Origin: Owenia fusiformis
Taxonomy: Eukaryota > Annelida > Polychaeta > Sabellida > Oweniidae
Assembly (NCBI GenBank): GCA_903813345.2
Contig: CAIIXF020000009.1
Span: forward strand, 5,076,030 to 5,140,029
Reading direction: 5' to 3'
Length of the DNA stretch: 64,000 bases
Shown here: positions 36,501-41,124 of the stretch, piece by piece
How the letters are laid out: every line of letters begins with the position of its first letter
Position numbering within the stretch: position 1 is the stretch's first letter
Program-made: the position numbers and the translations under genes
Notes under the pieces: generated by a model
Seen by the model: only the letters and a program-made list of their open reading frames with translations
Told to the model about the DNA's origin: nothing
Databases searched by the model: none

Positions 36501-39500
36501 GGGAGATCACAGATTCTATTTGCAATGCCAATTTTGCCAAAGAGCTCAGTCAAATCTGTTTGAGCTCTTTTAAAAATCAGTCTGTCAAAAAAGCAGTGGT
36601 ACTTATAAAACACGATATTATGAGATATTTTCATTGTGATTTTAAATTGTTATAAACTTGAAAAAATATTTCACAATCTTGTTGATTTTAAAAATATGGG
36701 TTTACCGTTTCATTCCTGTGTTTGTAAGATATGTTCCTTCATTTACATCAACTTCATCTCTGTTCCTTCCTTGACCTCTGAACTCTTGTTGTTGACTCCT
36801 GGCTCTCTGCTGACCTTTGACCTCAAATTGTTGAGTTCTGACCCCTTGTTGATATTTGAATTCTTGAGATGGTTCCATCGACTTGAAACGATCTGGAATA
36901 TTTAGGGAGGAGTTCTACTCATTCATAATATACACGCATTAAGACTAACATATGACTCAGTACAATAAACAATAACAATTAACTAAATAAACACATATAC
37001 ATATATATAACACTCAGATTCATGGATAATATCTCTTTAAAATGCTTGAAAACTTAATTGCATAATCAAGTTATGTTTTAAGACATATTGGAACATACCT
37101 TCATAATGTGAACCATCACTGCTTTCACTTTCAAACTCTGGTTTCTTTGATTGCTGATATTTCTTTGCAGGACTACCAGTAGTCTTTATTGATGTTTCCT
37201 ATAGTTTTAAATTTTGATGATCACAAATGAGTGAGTTGGGTAACATTATAAAACTTGTCTGTTTTGTTGGCTCAAATAGTGAAAAAATGCTCATCATTTT
37301 TCATCATATTTTGGAGGGCATTTCAAAACATTTTTAATTTTGATGATAAGAAATGAATATTTAAAAAACTTGCTAATCATCATATTTTGGAGGGCATTTT
37401 AAAAATAGGTCAAATGTCATATTTTGATGACAAAAGGTTCTCCAAGATGAGGTAAATGTAGGAGCCAGAACAAATATTACTTACCAGCTTGGACCACCAT
37501 ATGAGCACCAGTTAGCAGTTTGTAAAAAAAAGATTGACAGACAGACAGATTGATGGAGGGAAGGATAAACTAAAAGATGGACAGACAAATGAGTGAGGGG
37601 TTATATAAATTCACCATCTGAGACAAACACAATTTGAAAACACAATATTGGAAATTCTACGATAAGGGCTATTAGGCCATTCAAAGATTAATATATGTTG
37701 AACATCCCCTTCTCTGATTTGGGCAATTATTAAGAAAAATGAATTCAAACTAGACAGCAATGCCAAGGCATAGAAAATTCCATCAGCCAGCCCTGCCATT
37801 TTAGCCAAATTGTAATTTACAATATATTCTTCTTCTAAGTATTGATATATGAAATTTCAACAAAATCCCTCCAATACTTTTTCAGTTATAGCAAAAACAT
37901 AAAATAACACATATAAAAATGGCCACCATTTAATATATTAATATTACAGTTTTATATGTTGTACCTAAAATACTGTAAAATTGACACTAGAATGGCAAAC
38001 ATTTTGAAAATTGGCTTTCCAGCAGAACTTGTACTTACATGGGGGTTGTATGTATAAAACATAAATGATATTGGCTAACAGTATATGAGTTATTGCCTGG
38101 AGAGACAGACATACAAATGGACTGAGCCGTTCTCTATATCCCTCCAAACATCATTCAATGGGATAATGACAATGGTTAAACTTTTAAAATAAGATTTTAG
38201 ATCACATTAAAGTGAAAGGAGTTCTCTGATTAAAAGCTCAGTGACAGCATCATAATCATGTGGGGGCCTCACTTAAGCAATTGTTCACTTTGTATACTTT
38301 ATGATATTCCAGACAAGACGATACAATTTCATGATATACAATCCAGCTGCAAATTAAAAACTGAACTGACAAAAAGGTCATAAGTCACTTACCAGTATTC
38401 AATATGCTTGTATTCTGTACTTACGTTTGAATGCAGAATTAGATCTCTCATTTCTACCAGACTCATTTTACTTCTAGAATGTATATTGTGTTGAAGTCCA
38501 TACTGCAATATGGTGAGGAATGGTTGCGGAATTTTTATCTAAAAGCATGTTGACAAAATATTTGTAACATGGACACTATATGAATACATTGACTACAACC
38601 AATGCAATTTAAGAAAAAATATCACATGGCTTTTAAATAATCCGATTGGTAATGAACATGAAACTTTTTTACTACTTTTACTACTTTAAGCAGTGTAGTT
38701 TTAATTTTTATGTTAAATTTCAAAATCTCATTTGACTGGGATTTGGGATTCATCCAGCAAATATTTGTAATATTGATTCAAAAAATGAAAAGTTAACTAC
38801 TATGAATCCATTATGATACAATACGGGTGGTTGTAAAAATAAATGCAGGCAAGAATGGAAAGCACAACACTAGCTGTCTCTATAAAGGCTTTAACGCAAA
38901 CTGGATGTGAAAAATGAAGTATGATAATACATACCTCATCAATTGTTAGCATTGTTTCATTCTGCAGCACTCTGGTCCTGATGTCTTCCACACTGATGAG
39001 GCTGAATGGCACATCACCTGAATCAACATTCAATAATATTAGCTGATAAAAAGAGAAAAAAGAATAGTTCATACAAGGCTCTTTCAACATTCAATAAGGT
39101 GAACTGATAAAAAGAGAAAAAAGGAATTGTTCATGGAAGGGTGAGTCTTTTCCTTTTGAATAGAGTTATTATTGGATGAGTCCTATGTTTTTCTTTGTTT
39201 TTGTCGAGTTATATCTTTTAGCTTTTCATTGTATACATAGTTCAGATTGCAGCTTATGTATAAGGAAAGTATGGTCATCTTTCTGGCATCACAAAAGAAT
39301 AAAAGATAGCATTGTAAAATTCTAAGTGAAAAGAAAAATATAATCTAGAAATAGCTTATAGTAATGAATATGGCAATTCAAAATTGGGGAAGGGGAAGCA
39401 TTTGACATTGTTTATTGTTTAATACCTTTTTGGTTTCATTTTTCAGTCAATGGTTTTACAATTATTTACCTTCAAACATCTCCCATATTACAGCACACAG

Positions 39501-39630
39501 ACTATAAAGATCGGACTCCACAGTTGGGAAATCGCCTCTCATGACTTCAGGAGACATCCAGTTATACACTGCATTCAAATACTTGTTGGAAGTAGCCTGG
39601 CTTACACCTTGTTCATAACATCGTGCATTT
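361..39630 (-). CDS. TEX14-like: TEX14-like inactive kinase gene, 19 exons, 5' end missing
   Basis: Nineteen minus-strand exons join with matching phases at every junction and give 938 codons plus a TAG stop. This phase chain is the main evidence that the gene is real and intact. The first three exons form a kinase C-lobe: the APE position reads SPE in NWMSPEVMRG, followed by the subdomain IX aspartate in VESDLYSLCAVIWEMFEG. This pattern, and the IPQPF...LQYGL segment further on, resembles TEX14, a catalytically inactive kinase-like protein of germ-cell intercellular bridges. The remaining ~800 residues are polar, rich in Ser, Gln, Asn and Asp, with no globular domain I recognise. The CEP55-binding GPPxxxY motif of mammalian TEX14 is absent from the visible exons. 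N-lobe and catalytic-loop exons were not found between 39630 and 64000. Introns hold most of the repeats in the window. TEX14 is an inference from the kinase part only; another pseudokinase is possible. Confidence 0.7.
906..1027 (-). CDS. TEX14-like exon 18, last unit of a 77-bp array
   Basis: The 122-nt exon runs from phase 1 to phase 0, acceptor TTAATTACAG, donor GTATAA. It encodes YMTPFTPYTPGNRPAMRNN, then QQMTHVTPQSDQTYCEQSVK. The acceptor and first ~9 codons are copied in every unit of the 77-bp array immediately upstream. The incoming phase matches exon 9220-9439 and the outgoing phase matches the terminal exon. Confidence 0.8.
1028..1956. repeat. 77-bp satellite array, left part
   Basis: About twelve tandem 77-bp units. 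On the minus strand each unit carries AATTACAG followed by AGTATATGACTCCATTC, the acceptor and start of exon 906-1027. A downstream ATGTAATTGA gives an in-frame stop in each unit. The array continues at 7962 after an insertion. Confidence 0.9.
3069..3227 (+). repeat. DIRS left inverted terminal repeat and end
   Basis: Positions 3090-3227 are the reverse complement of 7459-7598 with only a few mismatches. The outer part (TATATCACTTACTTCCCTC) is copied in reverse in the internal complementary region. The Gag-like ORF begins inside this repeat. Confidence 0.9.
3168..5090 (+). CDS. DIRS ORF1, Gag-like with RS-rich domain
   Basis: A 640-residue ORF in the position of DIRS gag. Residues ~110-290 are dense in Arg-Ser and Ser-Pro-Arg repeats (SPRRSPSPWR and similar), as in SR splicing factors. 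The middle (~400-580) is a more ordinary helical region, probably the Gag core. The last ~50 residues are basic and Asn-rich (KKDNNNNNRKSS...RGKGRGEKK), suited to binding nucleic acid. It overlaps the start of the RT frame, which is one base phase away. Function is inferred from position and composition; I recognise no conserved Gag motif. Confidence 0.8.
   Translation: MNSSNTLPIHASCYDLLHITFRRPSRYKPSTELGATIFVKMMNNEDVYMNTSEKCPAIILQQEEGECTDRDTEQAGIQESADQNFNMSLTDNFLKEKISVLMNEMLQNKQQESPRNSVNTRHSSPRRLQQEARSDRPSSAARSEFVRSPRKSCRSPRRSPSPWRFQDPRSHASPRRRASPSRRGSPRRRGRHSSSRDRVWSPRRPEPRRYTPERRGHHDRHGEHSPRRRSRSYSRETSVSSSYTPRPRDPSLRSSRDKHRSPHRRPKSRSRSRSPVRTRSPNPEVIAPVSLSKESSTNHSLERHEGPEDMDSPSENFQDGGSRISEEEKVLASYNAAAISQVKNLLPDANLTHQVPDRAVVIKPLASQFFKNESEGNEKSFLPLSPTVMTCFSNRSSIIANDFAFKKVGQLSRNDKASRFPIPPAGGLVVSSMRPNSSLSAVMSEENFKKADKDLTISKTQYRLLEEGLRFQLKPLAYAEWLLGAVAKILNDSSSTDTKMLSDLLQPAAQAIGCLTDQNVRLLSNVVLLRRDGFLKNMTCPSAAKEMLRTLPINPLAQELFPQESVTEILKSNQSDLTNQALTSLAKMNARAESKKSSQPNKKDNNNNNRKSSFNNNNGPGKKNSSNSFRGKGRGEKKSQ
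5060..6025 (+). pseudogene. DIRS reverse transcriptase
   Basis: The frame beginning near 5060 encodes an RT domain. It shows FFVPKKSGSLRPVINLHHLN (fingers), SIDCVDAYFHLPI (first catalytic Asp region), FKALPFGLASAP and the catalytic YLDDWL at 5758-5769. The Tyr-Leu-Asp-Asp box and the DAYFHLPI motif are typical of DIRS/Ngaro RTs. The reading frame leaves RT homology near 6005-6026 and RNase H continues one frame over, so an indel breaks the polyprotein. I classify it as a broken copy rather than a programmed shift because no slippery site is obvious. Confidence 0.88.
6026..7186 (+). pseudogene. DIRS RNase H and post-RNase H domain
   Basis: In frame 2 relative to RT, LSSAEKQVPLGRLHLRPLQ leads into RNase H. 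TIYTDASLEAWGAH carries the first catalytic Asp at about 6245, HHINFLELLTVKKAL the Glu and ILICTDSTTVAAYIN the next Asp, followed by HIPGSLNRRADQLSR. After it comes NLDMMATSHNHKLPVYV...SLNWDNMYFYIFPP and VPKWPNQPWYPDLL, a conserved DIRS-lineage region often described as methyltransferase-like. All key RNase H acids are present; the defect is only the frame break upstream. Confidence 0.88.
7000..7303 (+). pseudogene. DIRS tyrosine recombinase, N-terminal fragment only
   Basis: In the RT frame, about 100 residues resemble the N-terminal SAM-like DNA-binding domain of DIRS recombinases (RRKSTNAIYDSKWKLFSVWC, then PMIADFFIYLRNTKKRSFST). The frame stops at 7303 inside the internal complementary region. 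The C-terminal catalytic domain with the R..HxxR..Y residues is missing, so several hundred bases are deleted before 7295. Confidence 0.8.
7295..7388 (+). repeat. DIRS internal complementary region
   Basis: The left half (GACATATAATTAAGAGGGAA...) is the reverse complement of the element's left terminus. The right half (GAAGATTTTTTTTATTAAAT...TTAATTACC) is the reverse complement of the right terminus. This is the template-like junction of a circular DIRS intermediate. Confidence 0.92.
7459..7641 (-). repeat. DIRS right inverted terminal repeat and end
   Basis: Reverse complement of 3090-3227 plus a distinct outer end (AAACGGTTGATTTAATAAAA). Host repeat sequence resumes at TTTGTAGCTTTATTAATG. 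Confidence 0.9.
7962..8893. repeat. 77-bp satellite array, right part
   Basis: This continues the array at 1028-1956. Units here often read ATATTCTG instead of ATACTCTG and several are shortened, so this side is a diverged subfamily. Before the insertion the two parts formed one array of about 1.85 kb. Confidence 0.9.
8894..9219. other. Intron remainder, nothing recognised
   Basis: AT-rich intronic sequence between the 77-bp array and exon 9220-9439. No repeat or coding signal was seen. Confidence 0.5.
9220..9439 (-). CDS. TEX14-like exon 17
   Basis: The 220-nt exon runs from phase 0 to phase 1, acceptor TCTTCCAG, donor GTAAGT. It encodes internally repetitive short motifs (NVTFDPKNMTYDPSQAE) and then ALGNTNG. 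The downstream intron is 8.2 kb and carries the 77-bp array and nested elements. Confidence 0.8.
9535..9815 (-). repeat. Interspersed repeat, inverted copy of 59745-60010
   Basis: The minus strand shares long stretches with 59745-60010, such as TGTAATGACTTCAGTATGAA and CCCACATCATTTGAGACT. It lies in the intron between exons 9220 and 9990. The family is not identified. Confidence 0.7.
9990..10097 (-). CDS. TEX14-like exon 16
   Basis: The 108-nt phase 0-0 exon has acceptor TTCTTCAG and donor GTATTA. It encodes IAGMNIGNGKHAV, an acidic DDDSYFDDE run and a helix-like AEQARHMRLQ. Confidence 0.8.
10374..10492 (-). CDS. TEX14-like exon 15
   Basis: The 119-nt exon runs from phase 1 to phase 0, acceptor TGTTTCAG, donor GTAAAG. 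It encodes an Asn/Ser-rich piece with SSGENVDRINRLLSQADK, a short predicted helix. Confidence 0.75.
10640..10696 (-). CDS. TEX14-like exon 14, 57-nt micro-exon
   Basis: This short phase 1-1 exon (acceptor ACTTTAG, donor GTGAGT) encodes ELGKGVDNVDSHMVKSPN. It is symmetric, so it could be skipped without a frameshift. Confidence 0.7.
10750..11285. repeat. 30-bp minisatellite
   Basis: Units of about 30 bp (AGTGAGATGTGTGAATACAT then TGAATATTCA) fill most of the intron 10697-11313. Because 30 is a multiple of three, plus-strand ORFs run through it; they are repeat artefacts. Confidence 0.9.
11314..11527 (-). CDS. TEX14-like exon 13
   Basis: The 214-nt exon runs from phase 0 to phase 1, acceptor AATACAG, donor GTATGT. 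It encodes SQQSSISPADSMPDNIKP and later EQLKLDPVDSLDEIVTQN, the only clearly amphipathic, helix-like stretch in the tail. Confidence 0.8.
11528..11949. other. Short AT-rich intron
   Basis: Nothing recognised in this 422-bp intron of the TEX14-like gene. Confidence 0.5.
11950..12090 (-). CDS. TEX14-like exon 12
   Basis: The 141-nt phase 0-0 exon has acceptor CTTGAAG and donor GTACAT. It encodes HTFQQTVLRNRSSIRCMPH and then ADNLPPKTFAVVPNAPQYR, a Pro-rich segment with no known motif. Confidence 0.8.
12251..12374 (-). CDS. TEX14-like exon 11, adjoining a 27-bp array
   Basis: The 124-nt exon runs from phase 2 to phase 0, acceptor CTTGTAG, donor GTATGT. It encodes SGVNITYQQKRSPTQEPEED, then WFAGHGSVRNLASNF. 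Its first ~12 nt repeat the unit of the upstream 27-bp array, and the exon frame stays open back through several array units to an ATG. Confidence 0.8.
12375..12720. repeat. 27-bp minisatellite abutting exon 12251-12374
   Basis: Units of 26-29 bp alternate GGCAAGTTAACAT with CAGATCTACAATAT on the plus strand. On the minus strand this reads TTGTAGATCTGATGTTAA, matching the exon's acceptor and start (TTGTAG, then ATCTGGTGTTAA). The exon frame remains open across the nearest three or four units. Confidence 0.8.
12820..13957 (-). mobile_element. Helentron-like non-autonomous element, copy 2
   Basis: Complete 1.1 kb copy with the same ends as 1957-7961, ~120-bp internal tandem repeats (13080-13560) and a GGAC-rich tract (13878-13915). 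A nearby uninterrupted paralogue of the target (about 14058-14100) lets the empty site be read and again fits insertion at a TT dinucleotide. Confidence 0.6.
14225..14395. repeat. 46-bp tandem repeat, ~4 copies
   Basis: Repeats of GTGTTTGGGGAATATGTAGT followed by GATATTAGAAAGAAAT. Confidence 0.8.
14396..15097. other. Intronic sequence with a diverged duplication
   Basis: Two related blocks (about 14470-14540 and 14685-14750) share CTGA(A/C)ACATTCCA(A/T)GGTTCAG. Otherwise nothing was recognised. Confidence 0.5.
15098..15772. repeat. 45-bp minisatellite, ~15 copies, open on both strands
   Basis: The unit contains TTTGATTTGTATTTCAGGTG then AATCCTCCCACATATTTATT. The period of 45 with no stops leaves long ORFs on both strands. 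Most units are nearly identical, and some alternate ATATTTATT with ATGTTTATT. It lies about 115 bp downstream of exon 15888-16136 in the gene's direction. Confidence 0.92.
15888..16136 (-). CDS. TEX14-like exon 10 (phase 2-2)
   Basis: The 249-nt symmetric 2-2 exon has acceptor CTTATAG and donor GTAGGT. It encodes a Ser/Asn-rich stretch and then RRDSWFGDQGYEVPSAP. The DSWFGDQG motif resembles EDWFAGHG in the following exon. Confidence 0.8.
16137..16493. other. Short intron
   Basis: AT-rich, nothing recognised. Confidence 0.5.
16494..16628 (-). CDS. TEX14-like exon 9 (phase 2-2)
   Basis: The 135-nt symmetric 2-2 exon has acceptor GTGTTAG and donor GTGAAA. It encodes a Ser/Arg/Gly-rich segment (GPSRGYQYKHSRTRSAGSG). 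There is no domain. Confidence 0.75.
16629..17295. other. Intron with palindrome-rich CAGTACTG segment
   Basis: Positions ~16838-16945 contain many short self-complementary motifs (CAGTACTGTTAACAGTGCTG, ACAGCGCTG), suggesting a decayed foldback element. The rest is plain AT-rich intron. Confidence 0.4.
17296..17487 (-). CDS. TEX14-like exon 8, last unit of a 64-bp array
   Basis: The 192-nt symmetric 2-2 exon has acceptor ATTCATAG and donor GTACAC. It encodes KPYQAYDDIDMVVPTKQ at its start and SVNNNNSESSNINPGP later. Its acceptor and first ~13 codons are in register with, and nearly identical to, the 64-bp tandem repeat in the intron just upstream. Confidence 0.8.
17488..18810. repeat. 64-bp minisatellite derived from exon 17296-17487
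   Basis: At least ten units between 18211 and 18810, plus one at about 17510-17573, have a period near 64 bp. The minus-strand unit reads TTCATTCATAG then GAAACCCTACCAAACCTATG and GATGACATTGATAT, the acceptor and first codons of exon 17296-17487. The exon itself is in register with the array. An unrelated insertion occupies about 17575-18205. More decayed units continue to about 19260. Confidence 0.88.
17835..18175. repeat. Interspersed repeat, second copy at 27880-28215
   Basis: Shares blocks with 27880-28215, such as AATATTGTATTTGAGATTGTA, ACTTCATCAATTTATA-like and GTATTATTTT(C)CTATAA. It interrupts the 64-bp array. The family is unknown. Confidence 0.75.
18811..19365. repeat. Decayed 64-bp units and AT-rich intron
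   Basis: Weak echoes of GACCATATCAATGTC and GGTTTCCT recur to about 19260, with a non-repeat insertion around 18895-19030. Confidence 0.5.
19366..19563 (-). CDS. TEX14-like exon 7 (phase 2-2)
   Basis: The 198-nt symmetric 2-2 exon has donor GTAAGT. It encodes RGGYDEVDGTYSQETRL, an acidic SDSDLDEYNYKD patch and a basic RKRQVFRSKGPYKSAQ segment. The YDEVD motif is shared in form with YDDID at the start of the next exon. Confidence 0.8.
19564..20372. other. Intron, nothing recognised
   Basis: 809 bp of AT-rich intron between exons 20373 and 19366, without repeats or coding signal. Confidence 0.5.
20373..20453 (-). CDS. TEX14-like exon 6 (phase 2-2)
   Basis: The 81-nt symmetric phase 2-2 exon has acceptor TGCTTCAG and donor GTAAAA. 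It encodes DPLPRSSLKQNKQRDQPVQ, then SLAGPYDR. It is the first of five consecutive 2-2 exons. Confidence 0.75.
21031..21235. mobile_element. 205-bp MITE with TA target duplication
   Basis: The ends CTGCATAAGTGGTAATTT and AAATACCACTTATACAG are inverted repeats flanked by TA on both sides, consistent with a Tc1/mariner/pogo-type MITE. The interior repeats TTCCTAATTTT and GGAAAATTAA motifs in inverted orientation. Confidence 0.6.
21961..22959 (+). CDS. Exon 1: signal peptide, PAN module, discoidin 1
   Basis: The 999-nt phase 0 exon ends at donor GTTAGC after TGGCTTCAG. It carries the signal peptide, a PAN/apple-like fold (C44, C60, C64, C70, C82, C89), the whole first discoidin domain (EYWEVSFRELTTVDKVITQG ... 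YRLEIIAWNGAIAMRVELIG) and the first part of the second. Confidence 0.88.
21961..27606 (+). CDS. Secreted PAN/discoidin protein with hevein-like insert (4 exons)
   Basis: Exons 21961-22959, 24151-24286, 26659-26814 and 27008-27606 join in phase to give 629 residues. Residues 1-23 are a signal peptide (hydrophobic MSLMLLFMLTRV, likely cleaved after CRG). Residues 44-89 form a PAN/apple-like module with six cysteines. Residues 115-266 are a discoidin (F5/8 type C) domain ending RVELIGC. Residues 272-475 are a second discoidin domain (SYKVLSSMDGVNWIE ... YVRIVPLTWNNGIELRAGYL) interrupted at 379-430 by a hevein-like module. Residues 476-629 are a Cys-rich region I do not recognise. The product is probably an extracellular lectin or matrix protein binding glycans. 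The gene lies antisense within a TEX14-like intron. The start ATG follows an out-of-frame upstream ATG pair at 21945-21950. Confidence 0.85.
22960..24150. other. Intron 1 of the nested gene, with E-box and CRE motifs
   Basis: AT-rich intron containing a compact cluster of CACGTG (23542, 23564, 23715) and TGACGTCA (23593) motifs around inverted GGCCCCCACGTG sequences. No transposon ends were seen. Confidence 0.5.
24151..24286 (+). CDS. Exon 2: discoidin 2 core
   Basis: The 136-nt exon runs from phase 0 to phase 1, acceptor TTTGTTTTAG, donor GTAATA. It encodes AEFPKINVVTEVITQGSNRR and SYKVLSSMDGVNWIERDRF, the central strands of the second discoidin domain. Confidence 0.88.
24298..24409. repeat. 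112-bp hairpin next to exon 2 donor
   Basis: Arms CAAATATTCCATTCTAT and GTTCATCTTTCCCTCAG pair with CTGAGGGAAAGATGAAC and ATAGAATGGAATATTTG. There is a ~10-nt bulge in the left arm and a very short loop at TTCCTGCAGCAGGAA. It begins 12 nt after the splice donor of exon 2. Confidence 0.85.
25316..26000. repeat. Foldback element upstream of the hevein exon
   Basis: Arms of ~235 bp (25316-25550 and 25770-26000) are inverted. Examples are AATGCCATTGCTGACTTTAT against ATAAAGTCACAATGGCATT, and TTTTTCTGAACCAATAC against its complement. The ~220-bp centre is unrelated. It probably represents a MITE or inverted duplication. Confidence 0.8.
26120..26330. repeat. Local duplication in intron 2
   Basis: CATGCCAAATCCTATTCGTG and CATGCCAAAATCCTATTCAG start two related ~115-bp blocks. 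Nothing else was recognised between here and exon 3. Confidence 0.5.
26659..26814 (+). CDS. Exon 3: hevein-like chitin-binding cassette
   Basis: The 156-nt exon is phase 1-1 and exactly 52 codons, acceptor TTTAACAG, donor GTAATT. It encodes RCGPPYNNKECDVLTAYCC followed by STLNWCGSDSHC. Cysteine spacing C-x8-C-x6-CC-x5-C-x5-C follows the hevein (CBM18) pattern. Of the hevein sugar-binding residues, the Ser after CC and the Trp before the fifth Cys are kept; the first Trp is Leu and the Tyr position is His. Skipping the exon would rejoin the discoidin domain in frame. Confidence 0.82.
27008..27606 (+). CDS. Exon 4: discoidin 2 end and C-terminal Cys-rich region
   Basis: The 599-nt terminal exon enters in phase 1 after TCATTTTAG and stops at TAA 27604-27606. 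It encodes KFSKRFLAKYVRIVPLTWNN and the closing cysteine of discoidin 2. About 150 residues follow: FYVVLTGRLECESPYHYVYS, SCTYICGCNPCGYSGLAFF and TWTLCDVKVVPLDMI. The clustered C-x3-C-x-C-x2-C and the LCDVKV end give it the look of a small β-rich extracellular domain, but I cannot name the family. Confidence 0.85.
27607..28300. other. 3' flank of nested gene and interspersed repeat copy
   Basis: After the stop codon an unremarkable AT-rich stretch leads into 27880-28215, a second copy of the repeat at 17835-18175. No confident poly(A) signal was assigned. Confidence 0.5.
28303..36316. repeat. Tandem array of a 0.7-2 kb repeat element
   Basis: Five head-to-tail units: 28413-30237, 30238-31734, 31735-33632, 33633-35582 and 35583-36316. 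Several start with a palindrome TTAGACTCCAGAT...ATCTGGAGTCTATT, also present alone at 28307 and 28365. Units end GAACTTCGTTCAATTTCC then AGTCTAGTTATT. Inside each are AGGTCA-rich segments, a repeating block around CCGACTTCCGGTTCGGAAGT, a CCTTCCTATCC pyrimidine tract and GGATGACTCGGCTTATTCT repeats. Minus-strand ORFs of 60-90 codons recur but look like repeat artefacts. The family is unidentified. Confidence 0.85.
36706..36892 (-). CDS. TEX14-like exon 5, Gln/Arg-rich
   Basis: The 187-nt exon runs from phase 1 to phase 2, acceptor ATTCCAG, donor GTAAAC. It encodes a Gln-rich stretch with repeated EFKYQQGVRTQQFEV and RARSQQQEFRGQ motifs, then RDEVDVNEGTYL. The DEVD..GTY motif recurs in exon 19366-19563. 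It is followed by a 16 kb intron that carries a nested gene. Confidence 0.8.
37099..37198 (-). CDS. TEX14-like exon 4
   Basis: The 100-nt exon runs from phase 0 to phase 1, acceptor CTATAG, donor GTATGT. It encodes a polar linker (ETSIKTTGSPAKKYQQ, then an acidic SESSDGSHYE). No domain is recognised. Confidence 0.75.
37199..38424. other. Intron with an old Helentron-like copy
   Basis: Positions 37739-38165 are a heavily diverged, shortened relative of the elements at 1957, 12820 and 56167 (GCAATGCCAAGGCATAG start, TTCAATGGGATAAT end). The remainder includes a GACAGACAGATTGATGGAGG microsatellite near 37540. Confidence 0.6.
38425..38538 (-). CDS. TEX14-like exon 3: end of kinase-like domain
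   Basis: The 114-nt phase 0-0 exon has acceptor TTTTAG and donor GTAAGT. It encodes IKIPQPFLTILQYGLQ and SLVEMRDLILHS, which look like the last helices of a kinase C-lobe (a P-x-P..ILxxGL pattern also seen in TEX14). Confidence 0.8.
38539..38934. other. Short intron
   Basis: AT-rich, nothing recognised. Confidence 0.5.
38935..39017 (-). CDS. TEX14-like exon 2
   Basis: The 83-nt exon runs from phase 1 to phase 0. The acceptor is TTGATTCAG and the donor GTATGT. It encodes DVPFSLISVEDIRTRV and continues the kinase C-lobe, in the place where TEX14 has a short linker after the E of subdomain IX. Confidence 0.8.
39018..39469. other. Short intron
   Basis: AT-rich. A small duplication (AATATTAGCTGATAAAAAGAG and AAGGTGAACTGATAAAAAG) lies near 39035-39115. 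Confidence 0.5.
39470..39630 (-). CDS. TEX14-like exon 1 of visible set: kinase C-lobe
   Basis: The 161-nt exon enters in phase 2 after a TTACAG acceptor and leaves in phase 1 at GTAAAT. It encodes NARCYEQGVSQ, then YNWMSPEVMRG and SDLYSLCAVIWEMFEG. These match the APE and subdomain IX regions of kinase-like proteins and are the best evidence for the TEX14 relationship. The preceding exon is not identified. Confidence 0.8.
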
Positions 39631-40330
39631 CTGTAATCATATTGAACATGGCCATAAAGATGATGAAACAGGAAAATGTACACACATCACCCAAACAGAC
39701 ATTGAAAATTACTTGGCTTATAACTTGTTTGTACAAGCTCATATTCAGAGAAAATGGCATTTTCAGCTAACTTTATATTGTAATGGCTCTGGAAGCTACA
39801 TTTATGGGCAAGTGTTAGTGGCAGATTATATCCAAAGTGTGGGATTGTCAATATAGACGAGTGGATTTTATTACAAGTATTGACTGATCATTGAAAAACT
39901 ACCACCTATGCACTGATGGAATCAAACAACATGTTATCATGCTATTTAACTCCTGCTTGATAATTGTTTGTGATAGTTATGACAATCAAGTTCTGGCATT
40001 TAAATTCATTAATTGCTAATACAATCAATGAATTCACTTGGGAGTAAAAGTATATATCAGAATGGTGAGCATTGACATAGAAAGCAGAAGAGTCCAACCA
40101 TTATTGATCAACAGAGACATTTGATTCTGCACACTTGTGTTAAAAAGTTTTACTTTCATTTTGTCTCACCACCTTAAACCAACTAAAATAGAAATGCACC
40201 AGATAAACCTTATAACCTATAGTACAAGATCCTCGTCGTCCAAAAGTATCATTTTGTTCGAAACGATGAAGAAATCGTGAATCTTTGTATGGTGAAACAA
40301 CTCTATATTGCAATCAATTTTATCCGCTCG
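39631..40330. other. Unassigned region upstream of the first visible kinase exon
   Basis: No convincing minus-strand exon found. A 77-codon plus-strand ORF at 39623-39856 overlaps the acceptor region of the kinase exon and has no splice context, so it is not annotated as a gene. Confidence 0.4.
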
Positions 40331-41124
40331 AGCAAGTTGAAGGGTGGGTTTTACAAGAGAAAATTAGGGTAGACCCCCACCCCCAAATTATTTGGGGGCC
40401 CAAAATGAACTATTTTTTATGGGCACTATATATAACCTGAGTTCCTAATAACTAAACCCAAAATGGTTAGTTAATATAAGTTCACTATTTATTAGACATT
40501 TTGCAGGATAGTTTAGATTTATTTGTGATTTTAAGCATTTTACTACCCCCAATTCAATTTTGAGTATATCTATTTTCAAGAATATTCCCTCATAACTTTT
40601 GTTTTAGAAGATTAATGCCAATCAAAAAATCCACAACTTTGCTCAAGTACCATTCGATAGAGCTAGAAAGTATGACAGTGATGTGTCCATTTAATGTTGA
40701 GAGAAAAATCCCAACAAACCCACCCCTTCTTCAACAGTGGGAGGGGGTCAATATGAAAAAAAGATTGTGAGTACATTATTTGTTCAAATTCTATTTTATC
40801 CTGCCTAAGATGGTCAATTAATATTAAGTTTACCATTAATTAGGCATTTTGCTGGGTATTTTGGATTTATTTTTGATTTTAAGCATTTTACTACCCCCAA
40901 TTCAATTTTGAGTATATCTGTTTTCAAGAATATTCCTCATAACTTTTGTTTTAGCACATTAATGCCTATGAAAAAAATCTACAACTTTGCCAAAGTACCA
41001 TTTGATAGAGCCAGAATGGTCAATATGAAAAGAATATTTTGTTAGCATATCATTTGTTCAAATTCATTTTTATCCTGACTAGGATCGTCAATTGATATAA
41101 AGTTCAGTGTTTATTGGACATTTT

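Noticed and set aside
39623-39856. 77-codon plus-strand ORF opposite the kinase exon
   Set aside because: Peptide looks mildly protein-like, but it overlaps the acceptor tract of a well-supported minus exon and has no splice context.
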